From assembly GCA_965372355.1 (NCBI GenBank), contig CBDVBZ010000120.1, forward strand, positions 1-10,737: 10,737 nucleotides of DNA, in the 5' to 3' direction. Positions 1 through 6,822 of the stretch are shown here, in pieces (the stretch's first letter is position 1; each line of letters opens with the position of its first letter). The notes beneath the pieces are model-generated. The model did not search any database. It was not told where the DNA came from and saw nothing but the letters and a program-made list of their open reading frames with translations. Source of the stretch: CBDVBZ01 sp965372355. GTDB taxonomy: Bacteria; Krumholzibacteriota; Krumholzibacteriia; WVZY01. The translations under genes and the position numbers were made by a program.

Positions 1-115
1 CTCAGTTTTGCTTAGATTTTGAGAATGTCCTTTTTCGAGCAGCCACTCGGTGGATCCGCACAGCGAGAACCAAATCGCCCCAGATATCACACCAAACTTA
101 AATCGGGGGACCGAA
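1..115 (+). other. Leader upstream of hemA
   Basis: The first ~36 bases are clearly more AT-rich than the rest of the window (several T runs), as expected for a promoter or an intergenic region. I could not find a convincing -35/-10 pair. No end of an upstream gene can be recognised. Bases 50-115 can be read in frame with hemA from a GTG at 50, but the encoded residues (rich in N, P and T) do not resemble the start of the HemA family. I therefore treat them as probable 5' untranslated sequence. Confidence 0.35.
105..110 (+). promoter_or_regulatory. Ribosome binding site deciding the hemA start
   Basis: GGGGGA lies five bases before a TTG at 116. Translation from that TTG begins M-T-G-L-Q-V-V and runs directly into the conserved family N-terminus (G-V-S-H-H-R-A-P-V-E-L-R-E-R). 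The alternative GTG at 50 has no comparable site and would add 22 residues that do not look like the family. Confidence 0.5.
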
Positions 116-1516
116 TTGACTGGATTACAAGTCGTCTGTTTCGGAGTTAGTCATCATCGTGCGCCAGTGGAACTCCGCGAACGGATTCGATTTGCCTTGT
201 TCGACGGCCGGGAGCTCTTGTCGTCGGTTCATGGGGCCAACGGCAACGGCAATCGCCCAAACTCGTTGTTGTCGATGATTCGAGAGACCGTACTGGTCTC
301 CACCTGCAACCGTGTCGAGTTGTACGCGTGTTTCGATGCGGACGCGCCTTCCAGGAGGGGTGTGTTTTTCGACCTCCTTACTGAGGCCGGGCGCCACGTG
401 CGCCGTCGCGTGGGTCTGGCGGGGCAAGGCGAGTACGGGTTCACGCGCGAGCTGATCGACGAGGTCACGTATGTCCACGAAGGGAATGATGCGATCCGGC
501 ATTTGTGCCGGGTAGCGTGCGGGTTGGACTCGATGATACTGGGCGAGACCCAGATCCTCACGCAGATCAACGAGGCGTATGAGGAAGCCCGCCAGGCGGG
601 TCTGGCGGGTTCCGTGTTGTCCTGCGTGTTTCATGCGGCGCATCATTCGGGCAAGAAGGCGCGGACGCTGACCAGCATCAGCAGTAATGCGTCGAGCGTC
701 AGTTCCGCTGCCGTGGCACTGGCCCGGGAGCGCGTCGGCGAGCTTGGCGGCAAACACATCGCGGTCATCGGGATTGGCGAGATGGGGCAGCTGGCGCTCA
801 AGGTGTTGTGTGCGCGAGGCGCGTGTCACCTCCGCATTGTGAATCGCACCGTGGGTCGAGCCACGGCCGTGGCCGAGCACGTCATGCACCACACACCCGC
901 AAAGGTGGCCGCTCACGGGCTCGATGAGTTGACCGATGTGTTGGCGACCTCGGATGTCGTCATAACGGCGACCGGGGCGGAAAAATGGATCATCGACGCG
1001 GATATGTTGGGCGACGTGATGAAGAAACGCGAGGGGCGCGAGCTCGTCATTATCGACATCGCCGTGCCACGCAACGTCGACCCTCAGGTCAAGCGAGTGA
1101 GTGGAGTCCGCTTGTTCGACACCGACGATATTGAGGCCGTAAAAGACAGCGCGCTTGCGGCACGCCGCAGGGAAATCCCCAAGGTCGAGAGAATCATCGA
1201 TGAAGAAATGGAGCATCTCGAGCGTTCGCTCCGCAAGGCCGAACTCGAGCCGCTGATCACCGAGCTACGCCGCAAGGCGGAGGCCATTCGGCAGCACGAG
1301 TTGGAGCGGACGTACCGCAAGCTGGGGTCACCGGATCCGGAGACCTGGTCGCACGTCCAGCGGCTGACCTCGGCCCTGGTGAACAAGCTCTATCACTATC
1401 CCACGAATATCATCAAGAAAAAGGCGACCCTCGGAGAAGCCGATTCCTATGCTGCAACGATTCGAGAGCTGTTTGGCCTTTCGAAGAGCGGCGGGGATGA
1501 CCCCGATGACGAATAA
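116..1516 (+). CDS. hemA: Glutamyl-tRNA reductase (HemA, GtrR)
   Basis: Catalyses the first committed step of C5 heme synthesis: NADPH reduction of Glu-tRNA(Glu) to glutamate-1-semialdehyde in the cytosol. From the TTG start it is 466 residues, slightly longer than the usual ~420. The N-terminal catalytic domain has the GVSHHRAPVELRER signature and the S-T-C-N-R-V-E motif with nucleophile Cys64. GLDSMILGETQI follows. The NADPH-binding domain shows GIGEMG at about 219-224, then the family motif D-I-A-V-P-R-N-V-D-P. The C-terminal dimerisation helices end in a K-L-Y-H-Y-P-T-N motif. A Gly/Asn-rich insertion of roughly ten residues precedes the catalytic Cys. It heads the operon and overlaps hemC by 11 bases. 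The start is less certain than the identity: GTG at 50 would give 488 residues. HemA is commonly the flux-controlling enzyme, but no regulatory site is visible here. Confidence 0.97.
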   Translation: MTGLQVVCFGVSHHRAPVELRERIRFALFDGRELLSSVHGANGNGNRPNSLLSMIRETVLVSTCNRVELYACFDADAPSRRGVFFDLLTEAGRHVRRRVGLAGQGEYGFTRELIDEVTYVHEGNDAIRHLCRVACGLDSMILGETQILTQINEAYEEARQAGLAGSVLSCVFHAAHHSGKKARTLTSISSNASSVSSAAVALARERVGELGGKHIAVIGIGEMGQLALKVLCARGACHLRIVNRTVGRATAVAEHVMHHTPAKVAAHGLDELTDVLATSDVVITATGAEKWIIDADMLGDVMKKREGRELVIIDIAVPRNVDPQVKRVSGVRLFDTDDIEAVKDSALAARRREIPKVERIIDEEMEHLERSLRKAELEPLITELRRKAEAIRQHELERTYRKLGSPDPETWSHVQRLTSALVNKLYHYPTNIIKKKATLGEADSYAATIRELFGLSKSGGDDPDDE

Positions 1517-3206
1517 GGGTAGGCGCACGCTCGTCGTCGGCACGCGGACGTCCAGGCTCGCGCTGTGGCAGACGAACTTCGTCACCGACAGGCTCGCCCA
1601 GACGTTTTCCTCCCTCGAATGTCGCGTCCAGACTTTCAAGACAGTCGGTGACGACATCGTCGATCGTCCCCTGCCCGAGCTTGGCGGAAAGGGTGTGTTC
1701 ACCGCGCGTCTGGAACGGGCGCTTCTGGGTGGCGATGTCGACATCGCCGTGCACTCATTGAAGGATCTCCCCATCGAGGATCGGCCGGGGCTCGTGCTGG
1801 GTGCGATTACGAGTCGCGCGGATGCGCGTGACGTTGTGGTCTCGCGGGAGGGTGTGAGCCTCGAGATGCTCCCCCCGGGAGCGGTAGTCGGTACGAGCAG
1901 CTTGCGGCGTCAGGCTCAGCTACGACGCCTGAGACCGGATCTCAAGACCAGGCCGATACGGGGTAACGTCGAGACCCGTATCCGCAAGGTTATGGATGGC
2001 GACTTCGATGCTACCATACTCGCGGCGGCTGGCATCGACCGCCTGGGATTTGGTGATTCGGTGAGTGAGCGGCTCCCGTTCGATGTGATGCTTCCCGCGC
2101 CGGGGCAGGCGGCCCTGGCCGTGCAGTGCCGGGCGGACGACAGCTTTGTGCTCGATGTGTTGCAGGCGATCGACGATCAAGACGATCGCAAGACGGCGCT
2201 CGCTGAACGTGGCTTTCTTGCCGGTTTGGGAGGTGGGTGTGCGGCGCCCATCGGGGCGTATGCCGAGGTACAGGCGAACGGCAGTGTGTCGATGCGCGGG
2301 GTGGTGATACGGCCGGATGGTGGCACGGTCATTCGTGTCGAGGGCAATGGCCCGGATGGCCCGGCGCTCGGGGCCGATCTGGCCGAGAGGGCGATCCGGT
2401 TGGGGGCTCGCGCGATTCTCGACGATGCGCGCGAGGCGCTGGCCGGCAAGCTGCCTCTCAGGGGCAAGCGCGTCGTCGTCACACGTGCGGGAGGACAGGA
2501 AAGCGATTTCTGCGATGCTCTATCGGGGTTGGGAGCGACACCGATCCGACTCCCGATGATTCGGATCCTGCCGGTCGCCGACGAGCACCTGATGGAACGC
2601 ATCGCCGGGGAGGCATCGCCCGGTGACTGGTTCGTGTTCACCAGTGTCAATGGTGTGTCAGTGGTTTGGGATATGATCGACGGGGCTCTGCCGGCGCGTT
2701 TGCGTGTCGCGGCGGTGGGTTCAAGGACGGCGAGTGCGCTGCAGGAGCGATCGGTCGTACCGGAATACGTACCCGACACGTTTACGGGCGAGGCGGTGGC
2801 CGATGGGTTGCCCGATGTCGATGGCCGCGGGGTCTGGATACTTCGTGCGGAGACGGCGGGGCAGGTGATCGTGGAGCGGCTCACCCGGCGGGGTGCCGTT
2901 GTCCATGATATCCCTGTCTATCGCACGGAGGCGGTGCCGATCGACTCATCCGGGCACGCCGAACTCGAGAAGGGCGTCGATGTGGTGACTTTTACCAGTG
3001 GTTTGACCGCACGAAATTTTAAGACGGGCTGCGAGAGAGCGGGGTTGGATGCCAGCTTGCTCGAAACAACGGTCATCGCGTGCATCGGACCCGTCACGGC
3101 AGACGCGGCGCGCGAGCTGGGATTCAACGTTCATGTGGTGGCCGAAGAGCACACGACCTCCGGCCTGGTTGATGCACTGGCAACTTATTTCAGCGAGGTT
3201 TTGTGA
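1506..3206 (+). CDS. hemC-hemD: Bifunctional hydroxymethylbilane synthase / uroporphyrinogen-III synthase (HemC-HemD fusion)
   Basis: One 566-residue protein covers two consecutive steps. Residues ~8-310 are HemC (porphobilinogen deaminase): V-G-T-R-T-S-R-L-A-L-W-Q at the start, VHSLKDLP with catalytic Asp87, R-G-N-V-E-T-R, LPAPGQAALAVQCR, and GGGCAAPIGAY with Cys245, which carries the dipyrromethane cofactor. Residues ~318-566 are HemD: G-K-R-V-V-V-T-R-A at the start, D-W-F-V-F-T-S-V-N-G-V, VTFTSGLTARNF, and the C-terminal block C-I-G-P-V-T-A-D-A-A-R followed by T-T-S-G-L-V-D-A-L. No stop or frameshift separates the halves. I chose ATG 1506 because GGGGA lies 8 bases upstream and it starts just before the family N-terminus; ATG 1497 is a near alternative, and ATG 1449 lies deep inside hemA. 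Stand-alone hemC and hemD genes are the more usual arrangement, but such fusions are known, for example in Leptospira. Confidence 0.96.
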   Translation: MTNKGRRTLVVGTRTSRLALWQTNFVTDRLAQTFSSLECRVQTFKTVGDDIVDRPLPELGGKGVFTARLERALLGGDVDIAVHSLKDLPIEDRPGLVLGAITSRADARDVVVSREGVSLEMLPPGAVVGTSSLRRQAQLRRLRPDLKTRPIRGNVETRIRKVMDGDFDATILAAAGIDRLGFGDSVSERLPFDVMLPAPGQAALAVQCRADDSFVLDVLQAIDDQDDRKTALAERGFLAGLGGGCAAPIGAYAEVQANGSVSMRGVVIRPDGGTVIRVEGNGPDGPALGADLAERAIRLGARAILDDAREALAGKLPLRGKRVVVTRAGGQESDFCDALSGLGATPIRLPMIRILPVADEHLMERIAGEASPGDWFVFTSVNGVSVVWDMIDGALPARLRVAAVGSRTASALQERSVVPEYVPDTFTGEAVADGLPDVDGRGVWILRAETAGQVIVERLTRRGAVVHDIPVYRTEAVPIDSSGHAELEKGVDVVTFTSGLTARNFKTGCERAGLDASLLETTVIACIGPVTADAARELGFNVHVVAEEHTTSGLVDALATYFSEVL

Positions 3207-4237
3207 TGGCAGAACAATCAACAGGCGCCGGGCCTGATAGTGAACGCACACCGATCGTCCGACGGCTGAGACGGCTACGGACCACCCCGGTGTTGCGTTC
3301 GATGGTTCGCGAGACGACGCTCTCCCCGAACGACTTCATCTACCCGTTGTTCGTCGTTCACGGTGAGAACGTGCGCAACCCGGTTGCGTCGATGCCGGGT
3401 GTCTTTCAGCTGTCCGTCGACCGGCTCGCCGGTGAAGCTGAGGAGCTGAGGTCGCTGAGAATCCCCGCCGTGATTCTGTTTGGCATACCTGCGTCCAAGG
3501 ATCCGATCGGGGAGGAGAATTTTGCCCCGGACGGCATCGTCCAGCAAAGCCTGAGGGCACTGAAAGAGGCGGCGCCGGATCTGATCGCTATCACGGACGT
3601 GTGCCTGTGTGAGTACACCGACCACGGTCACTGTGGTGTCCTGAACGAAACCCACTCCCACTTGCCCGATGGGTACGTCCTCAACGACGAGACACTCGAG
3701 GTCCTCCAGAAGACCGCCATCTCACACGCCGAGGCGGGCGCCGACATCGTCGCGCCAAGCGGAATGATAGACGGAATGGTGACCGCGATCCGCTCGGCGC
3801 TGGACGGGGACGACTTCTCGCATATCCCGATCCTGTCGTACGCCGTCAAGTACGCCTCATCGTTTTACGGGCCGTTTCGCGATGCCGCCGAGGGGGCGCC
3901 CAAGTTCGGCGATCGCAAGACGCATCAGATGGACCCGGCCAACGCACGGGAGGCGCTGCGGGAGGCTGAGCAGGATATCGAAGAGGGGGCGGACATCGTG
4001 ATGGTCAAACCCGCACTCGCGTATCTCGATGTGATCCAGCGTGTGCGTGAACAATTCGACGTGCCGGTCGCTGCCTACAACGTGAGCGGAGAGTATTCCA
4101 TGATCAAGGCCGCGGCGGCCAACGGGTGGATCGATGAACGCGGAGCGGTTCTGGAGACACTGACAGCGATCAAAAGGGCGGGGGCGGACCTGATTCTGAC
4201 CTACCATGCAAAAGACGCAGCGCGGTGGATGCGATGA
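3206..4237 (+). CDS. hemB: Delta-aminolevulinic acid dehydratase / porphobilinogen synthase (HemB)
   Basis: Condenses two ALA molecules into porphobilinogen. It is 343 residues, a normal length for this octameric TIM-barrel family. The N-terminal arm reads R-R-L-R-R-L-R-T-T-P and is followed by F-I-Y-P-L-F-V. The metal-site loop DVCLCEYTDHGHCG has all three zinc cysteines (Cys133, Cys135, Cys143), so this is a zinc-type enzyme rather than the Asp-rich magnesium type. The two Schiff-base lysines are Lys215 (in SYAVKYASSFYGPFRDA) and Lys268 (in DIVMVKPALAYLD). The C-terminus L-I-L-T-Y-H-A-K is typical. The start ATG overlaps the hemCD stop by one base (TGATG) and is preceded by GAGG 7 bases upstream. 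A GTG one codon earlier (3203) is possible. Translational coupling to hemCD is likely. Confidence 0.97.
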   Translation: MAEQSTGAGPDSERTPIVRRLRRLRTTPVLRSMVRETTLSPNDFIYPLFVVHGENVRNPVASMPGVFQLSVDRLAGEAEELRSLRIPAVILFGIPASKDPIGEENFAPDGIVQQSLRALKEAAPDLIAITDVCLCEYTDHGHCGVLNETHSHLPDGYVLNDETLEVLQKTAISHAEAGADIVAPSGMIDGMVTAIRSALDGDDFSHIPILSYAVKYASSFYGPFRDAAEGAPKFGDRKTHQMDPANAREALREAEQDIEEGADIVMVKPALAYLDVIQRVREQFDVPVAAYNVSGEYSMIKAAAANGWIDERGAVLETLTAIKRAGADLILTYHAKDAARWMR

Positions 4238-5310
4238 CCCTTGCGGTTGGCGATCAAGGCCCCGGTCCGGCGAGCGAACCCGGAGCCGTCTTTCTGAGGG
4301 CCTGCCGCCGGCTCGCAGTGGAGCGCACGCCGGTCTGGCTGATGCGTCAGGCCGGGCGTTACATGCCGGAGTATCGGGCGATACGCGCAAAGCACAGCAT
4401 GCTCGATGTGATCAACACGCCGGAGCTATCCGCCGAGGTGACGATGCAGCCGATCGACGCCTTCGGACTCGACGCGGCGATTATTTTTTCCGACATTCTG
4501 CCGCCGCTTGTCGGTATGGGGCTTCGACTCGATTATGTCGAGGGCGAGGGCCCGCGCATCGACAACCCTATCGGCACACCGTCCGCCGTGGATGCCCTCG
4601 GGACGCCACCCGCCGGGGAGCTGATGCCGGCGACGCTTCGGGCGACCGAATTGGTGGTCGCGGAGCTCGCGCCACGCGGAGTGCCGCTCATCGGGTTTGC
4701 GGGTGCGCCGTTTACGCTGGCCTGCTACGCCATCGAAGGCGGCGGATCGACGAGTTATGAAAAAGTGAGAGCATTCATGTACAGCGAGCCGGATGCGTGG
4801 CATCGCCTGATGTCCAAGCTCGTCGATGTACAGGCGGATTACCTGATCGCCCAGGTCGAGGCGGGGGCGTCGGCACTCCAAGTCTTTGATTCTTGGGCAG
4901 GATTGGTGTTGGGTGAAGTAAACTACCAGCGCTTTGTGGCGCCACACAACACGAAGCTATTTGGGCGACTGTCTGCCACCGGCGTGCCGGTGATCAATTT
5001 CAGCACGGGGACCGGTGCATATATCGAAAAGGTAGCCGAGTGCGGAGGTGATGTGATCGGGGTCGACTGGCGGTTGCCGATCGATGTGGCTTTGGGGCGG
5101 ATTAGGACTCGTGCGATCCAGGGAAACCTAGATCCGGTGGCGCTGCTCGCACCATGGGATACGCTCCAACGCGAAATCGACGATGTGCTGGACCGGGTCG
5201 CTGGAGCGCCGGGGCACATTTTCAACCTCGGTCACGGTGTCCTGCAGACGACGCCCGTCGACAACGTGCGAAGGCTCGTCGACTACGTACATGAGAGGAC
5301 TTCCGTGTAA
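4234..5310 (+). CDS. hemE: Uroporphyrinogen decarboxylase (HemE)
   Basis: Removes the four acetate carboxyls of uroporphyrinogen III to give coproporphyrinogen III; cofactor-free cytosolic enzyme. It is 358 residues, within the usual 340-370. Visible signatures: TPVWLMRQAGRYMPEYR (Arg38 region), IIFSDILPPL with the substrate-coordinating Asp87, ACYAIEGGGS (Tyr165), FDSWAG, V-I-G-V-D-W-R, G-N-L-D-P, and F-N-L-G-H-G-V near the end (His334). The ATG start overlaps the hemB stop as ATGA (4 bases). An in-frame GTG at 4225 is possible but lies further inside hemB. The first ~20 residues are Gly/Pro/Ala-rich and not conserved. The gene ends normally, immediately before a large palindromic element. 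Confidence 0.97.
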   Translation: MTLAVGDQGPGPASEPGAVFLRACRRLAVERTPVWLMRQAGRYMPEYRAIRAKHSMLDVINTPELSAEVTMQPIDAFGLDAAIIFSDILPPLVGMGLRLDYVEGEGPRIDNPIGTPSAVDALGTPPAGELMPATLRATELVVAELAPRGVPLIGFAGAPFTLACYAIEGGGSTSYEKVRAFMYSEPDAWHRLMSKLVDVQADYLIAQVEAGASALQVFDSWAGLVLGEVNYQRFVAPHNTKLFGRLSATGVPVINFSTGTGAYIEKVAECGGDVIGVDWRLPIDVALGRIRTRAIQGNLDPVALLAPWDTLQREIDDVLDRVAGAPGHIFNLGHGVLQTTPVDNVRRLVDYVHERTSV

Positions 5311-5481
5311 GGTGGGAGCGAGGTGAGGTCTTCCGTAGGACCCTTCGCGGGAACGAGCGAGAATCCACCGCGGGGACGCCGTAGGCGACCCGATGAGCGC
5401 GAAGCGCTAGCGAGCGCGGTGCGCGGTTAGTCGAGCGAAGTGGAGCGAGGGTCCCAAGGAAGAGCCTCACGAGCGAGCACC
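5311..5481. repeat. Imperfect inverted-repeat element filling the hemE-hemL gap
   Basis: The two ends are reverse complements with small interruptions. 5311-5314 (GGTG) pairs with 5478-5481 (CACC). 5323-5328 (GTGAGG) pairs with 5465-5470. 5329-5334 (TCTTCC) pairs with 5458-5463. 5338-5344 (GGACCCT) pairs with 5448-5454. 5346-5348 pairs with 5445-5447. 5364-5368 (TCCAC) pairs with 5440-5444. Together these make about 30 base pairs closing a central region that holds three smaller hairpins. It starts at the base after the hemE stop and ends 17 bases before the hemL Shine-Dalgarno. The sequence is full of GAGCGA-like words and has no coding signal. The form suggests a REP- or MITE-like element, or a structured RNA in the operon transcript. 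Which of these it is cannot be decided from a single copy. Confidence 0.7.
5373..5425. repeat. Three consecutive three-base-loop hairpins at the centre of the palindrome
   Basis: Hairpin 1 (5373-5391) has GGG and CGCC arms, an A-A mismatch between them, and a GTA loop. Hairpin 2 (5396-5408) is AGCGC-GAA-GCGCT. Hairpin 3 (5415-5425) is CGCG-GTG-CGCG. They lie inside the long outer stem, so the folded whole would be a multi-branch, cloverleaf-like structure. Hairpin 2 contains GCGAAGC, a short DNA sequence known to form an unusually stable hairpin as single-stranded DNA. The pairings are read directly; folding in the cell is inferred. Confidence 0.6.
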
Positions 5482-5497
5482 AAGCGCGTGACAGGAA

Positions 5498-5503
5498 AAG
5501 GAG
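5498..5503 (+). promoter_or_regulatory. Strong ribosome binding site for hemL
   Basis: AAGGAG lies six bases before the GTG start at 5510. It lies just outside the inverted-repeat element, so hemL has its own strong initiation signal. That fits its being the only gene here that is not closely linked to the one before it. Confidence 0.75.
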
Positions 5504-5509
5504 ACACCC

Positions 5510-6796
5510 GTGCGAAAGCGGAAAGATTCGGAACGACTCTTCACACTGGCCAAAGAGCTTCTGCCGGGCGGTGTAAACTCGCCCGTCCGCGCTTTTGCGG
5601 CCGTCGGCGGCCATCCGTTGTTTATCGACCGCGGTGAAGGGGCCTACATCTTCGATGCGGATGGCAACCGTTACATCGACTACGTTCTCTCGTGGGGTCC
5701 GCTCATTCTGGGTCACGCGAATCCGCGTGTCGTTAGCGCGGTGCAGAAGGCGGTGTCGCGCGGCACAAGCTACGGTGCGCCCACACGTCTCGAGATCGAA
5801 CTCGCCAAACGCGTGATCGAACTCGTTCCGTCGATCGAGATGGTGCGGTTCGTGAACTCGGGTACCGAGGCGACGATGAGCGCGTTGCGTCTCGCGAGGG
5901 CCTTCACCGAACGCCGTGAGATCGTCAAGTTCCACGGCGGGTACCACGGACATGCTGATATGCTGCTCGTGAAGGCGGGGTCCGGTGTCGCGACGCTCGG
6001 TTTGCCCGATTCACCCGGTGTGCCGGAGCGCGTCGTGGCAGATACGCTTGTCGCCGAGTTCAACGATCTCCAGTCCGTCGAGCGTGCCTTCGAGACGCAT
6101 TCCGGTAAGATCGCGGCGGTTATCGTCGAGCCGGTGTCCGGCAACATGGGAATGATCCCGCCCGCGGAGGGGTTTCTCCAGGGCCTGCGGGCGCTCACCG
6201 AACGCGAGGGGGCGTTGTTGATCTTCGATGAGGTTATGACGGGATTCCGCGTTCATCTCGGTGGGGCGCAGACGCTCTACGGTGTGCGCCCCGATTTGAC
6301 GACCCTGGGCAAGGTGATGGGTGGCGGTCTGCCCGTCGGCGCGTACGGGGGACGGCGAGACATCATGGAAATGGTGGCGCCGAGCGGACCCGTGTATCAG
6401 GCGGGTACGTTGTCCGGCAATCCCTTGTCGATGGCGGCGGGGATCGCAACGTTGGATACGCTCACCGAGTACGGAGTCTGGGATGCGCTGGAGGCCGCAG
6501 GCGAGCGGCTGGTGACGGGGCTCCGTGACGCTGCCGCGAAAGCAAAGATACCCGTGGTCGTAGAACGTGTGGGTGCGATGTTCGGTATGTTCTTTAGCGA
6601 CGAACCGGTCACCAACTGGGATAGCGCATCGCGCGCCGATACGGAACGTTACGCGAAATATTTCAACGCGCTGCTCGACGCGGGCATTCACATAGCACCG
6701 TCACAGTTCGAGGCGGGGTTTATCTCGACAGCGCACGGGAATGTCGAGATCGATGCGACAATCACCGCGGTGGCCAGGGCGCTGCGCGAGCTGTGA
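5510..6796 (+). CDS. hemL: Glutamate-1-semialdehyde 2,1-aminomutase (HemL, GsaM)
   Basis: PLP-dependent enzyme that isomerises glutamate-1-semialdehyde, the product of HemA, into 5-aminolevulinate. It is 428 residues, the standard length. Signatures along the chain: L-L-P-G-G-V-N-S-P-V-R-A-F near the N-terminus, TSYGAPTRLE, VRFVNSGTEATMSALRLAR (phosphate binding), KFHGGYHGHAD, LIFDEVMTGFR (PLP-ring Asp), TLGKVMGGGLPVGAYGG with the PLP lysine Lys268, and G-T-L-S-G-N-P near residue 300. The GTG start is supported by the AAGGAG site. HemA and HemL act on an unstable intermediate and often lie next to each other, yet here four genes and a palindromic element separate them. hemL may head a second expression unit, although no promoter was recognised. 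Confidence 0.97.
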   Translation: MRKRKDSERLFTLAKELLPGGVNSPVRAFAAVGGHPLFIDRGEGAYIFDADGNRYIDYVLSWGPLILGHANPRVVSAVQKAVSRGTSYGAPTRLEIELAKRVIELVPSIEMVRFVNSGTEATMSALRLARAFTERREIVKFHGGYHGHADMLLVKAGSGVATLGLPDSPGVPERVVADTLVAEFNDLQSVERAFETHSGKIAAVIVEPVSGNMGMIPPAEGFLQGLRALTEREGALLIFDEVMTGFRVHLGGAQTLYGVRPDLTTLGKVMGGGLPVGAYGGRRDIMEMVAPSGPVYQAGTLSGNPLSMAAGIATLDTLTEYGVWDALEAAGERLVTGLRDAAAKAKIPVVVERVGAMFGMFFSDEPVTNWDSASRADTERYAKYFNALLDAGIHIAPSQFEAGFISTAHGNVEIDATITAVARALREL

Positions 6797-6822
6797 CGCC
6801 CGAGCGAGACGGATGAGCAGCG

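Noticed and set aside
1..49. Promoter for the operon in the AT-rich start
   Set aside because: T-rich words are present, including a near match to a Bacteroidota-type TAnnTTTG box (13-21, one base too long). No properly spaced partner element could be found, so it is not called.
25..150. Short frame of 41 codons beginning with an ATG at 25 that could be a leader peptide before hemA
   Set aside because: It has no ribosome binding site, overlaps the hemA start in another frame, and shows no regulatory codon run or attenuator hairpin.
125..1216. Long open frame on the minus strand opposite hemA (363 codons)
   Set aside because: It lies fully antisense to a clear HemA with all motifs intact. 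Its translation is rich in H, R and D, without a recognisable domain. Long antisense frames are common in GC-rich DNA with strong third-position bias.
5311..5509. Small genes or a tRNA in the hemE-hemL gap
   Set aside because: The cloverleaf-like pairing prompted a check for a tRNA, but the stem lengths, loop sizes and missing T-loop (GTTCGA-type) and CCA-end features do not fit. The open frames crossing it are Arg/Ser-rich and run into hemL in the wrong frame.
5349..5509. Internal sigma-70-type promoter for hemL
   Set aside because: The sequence is very GC-rich, and no TTGACA/TATAAT-like pair with acceptable spacing could be seen.
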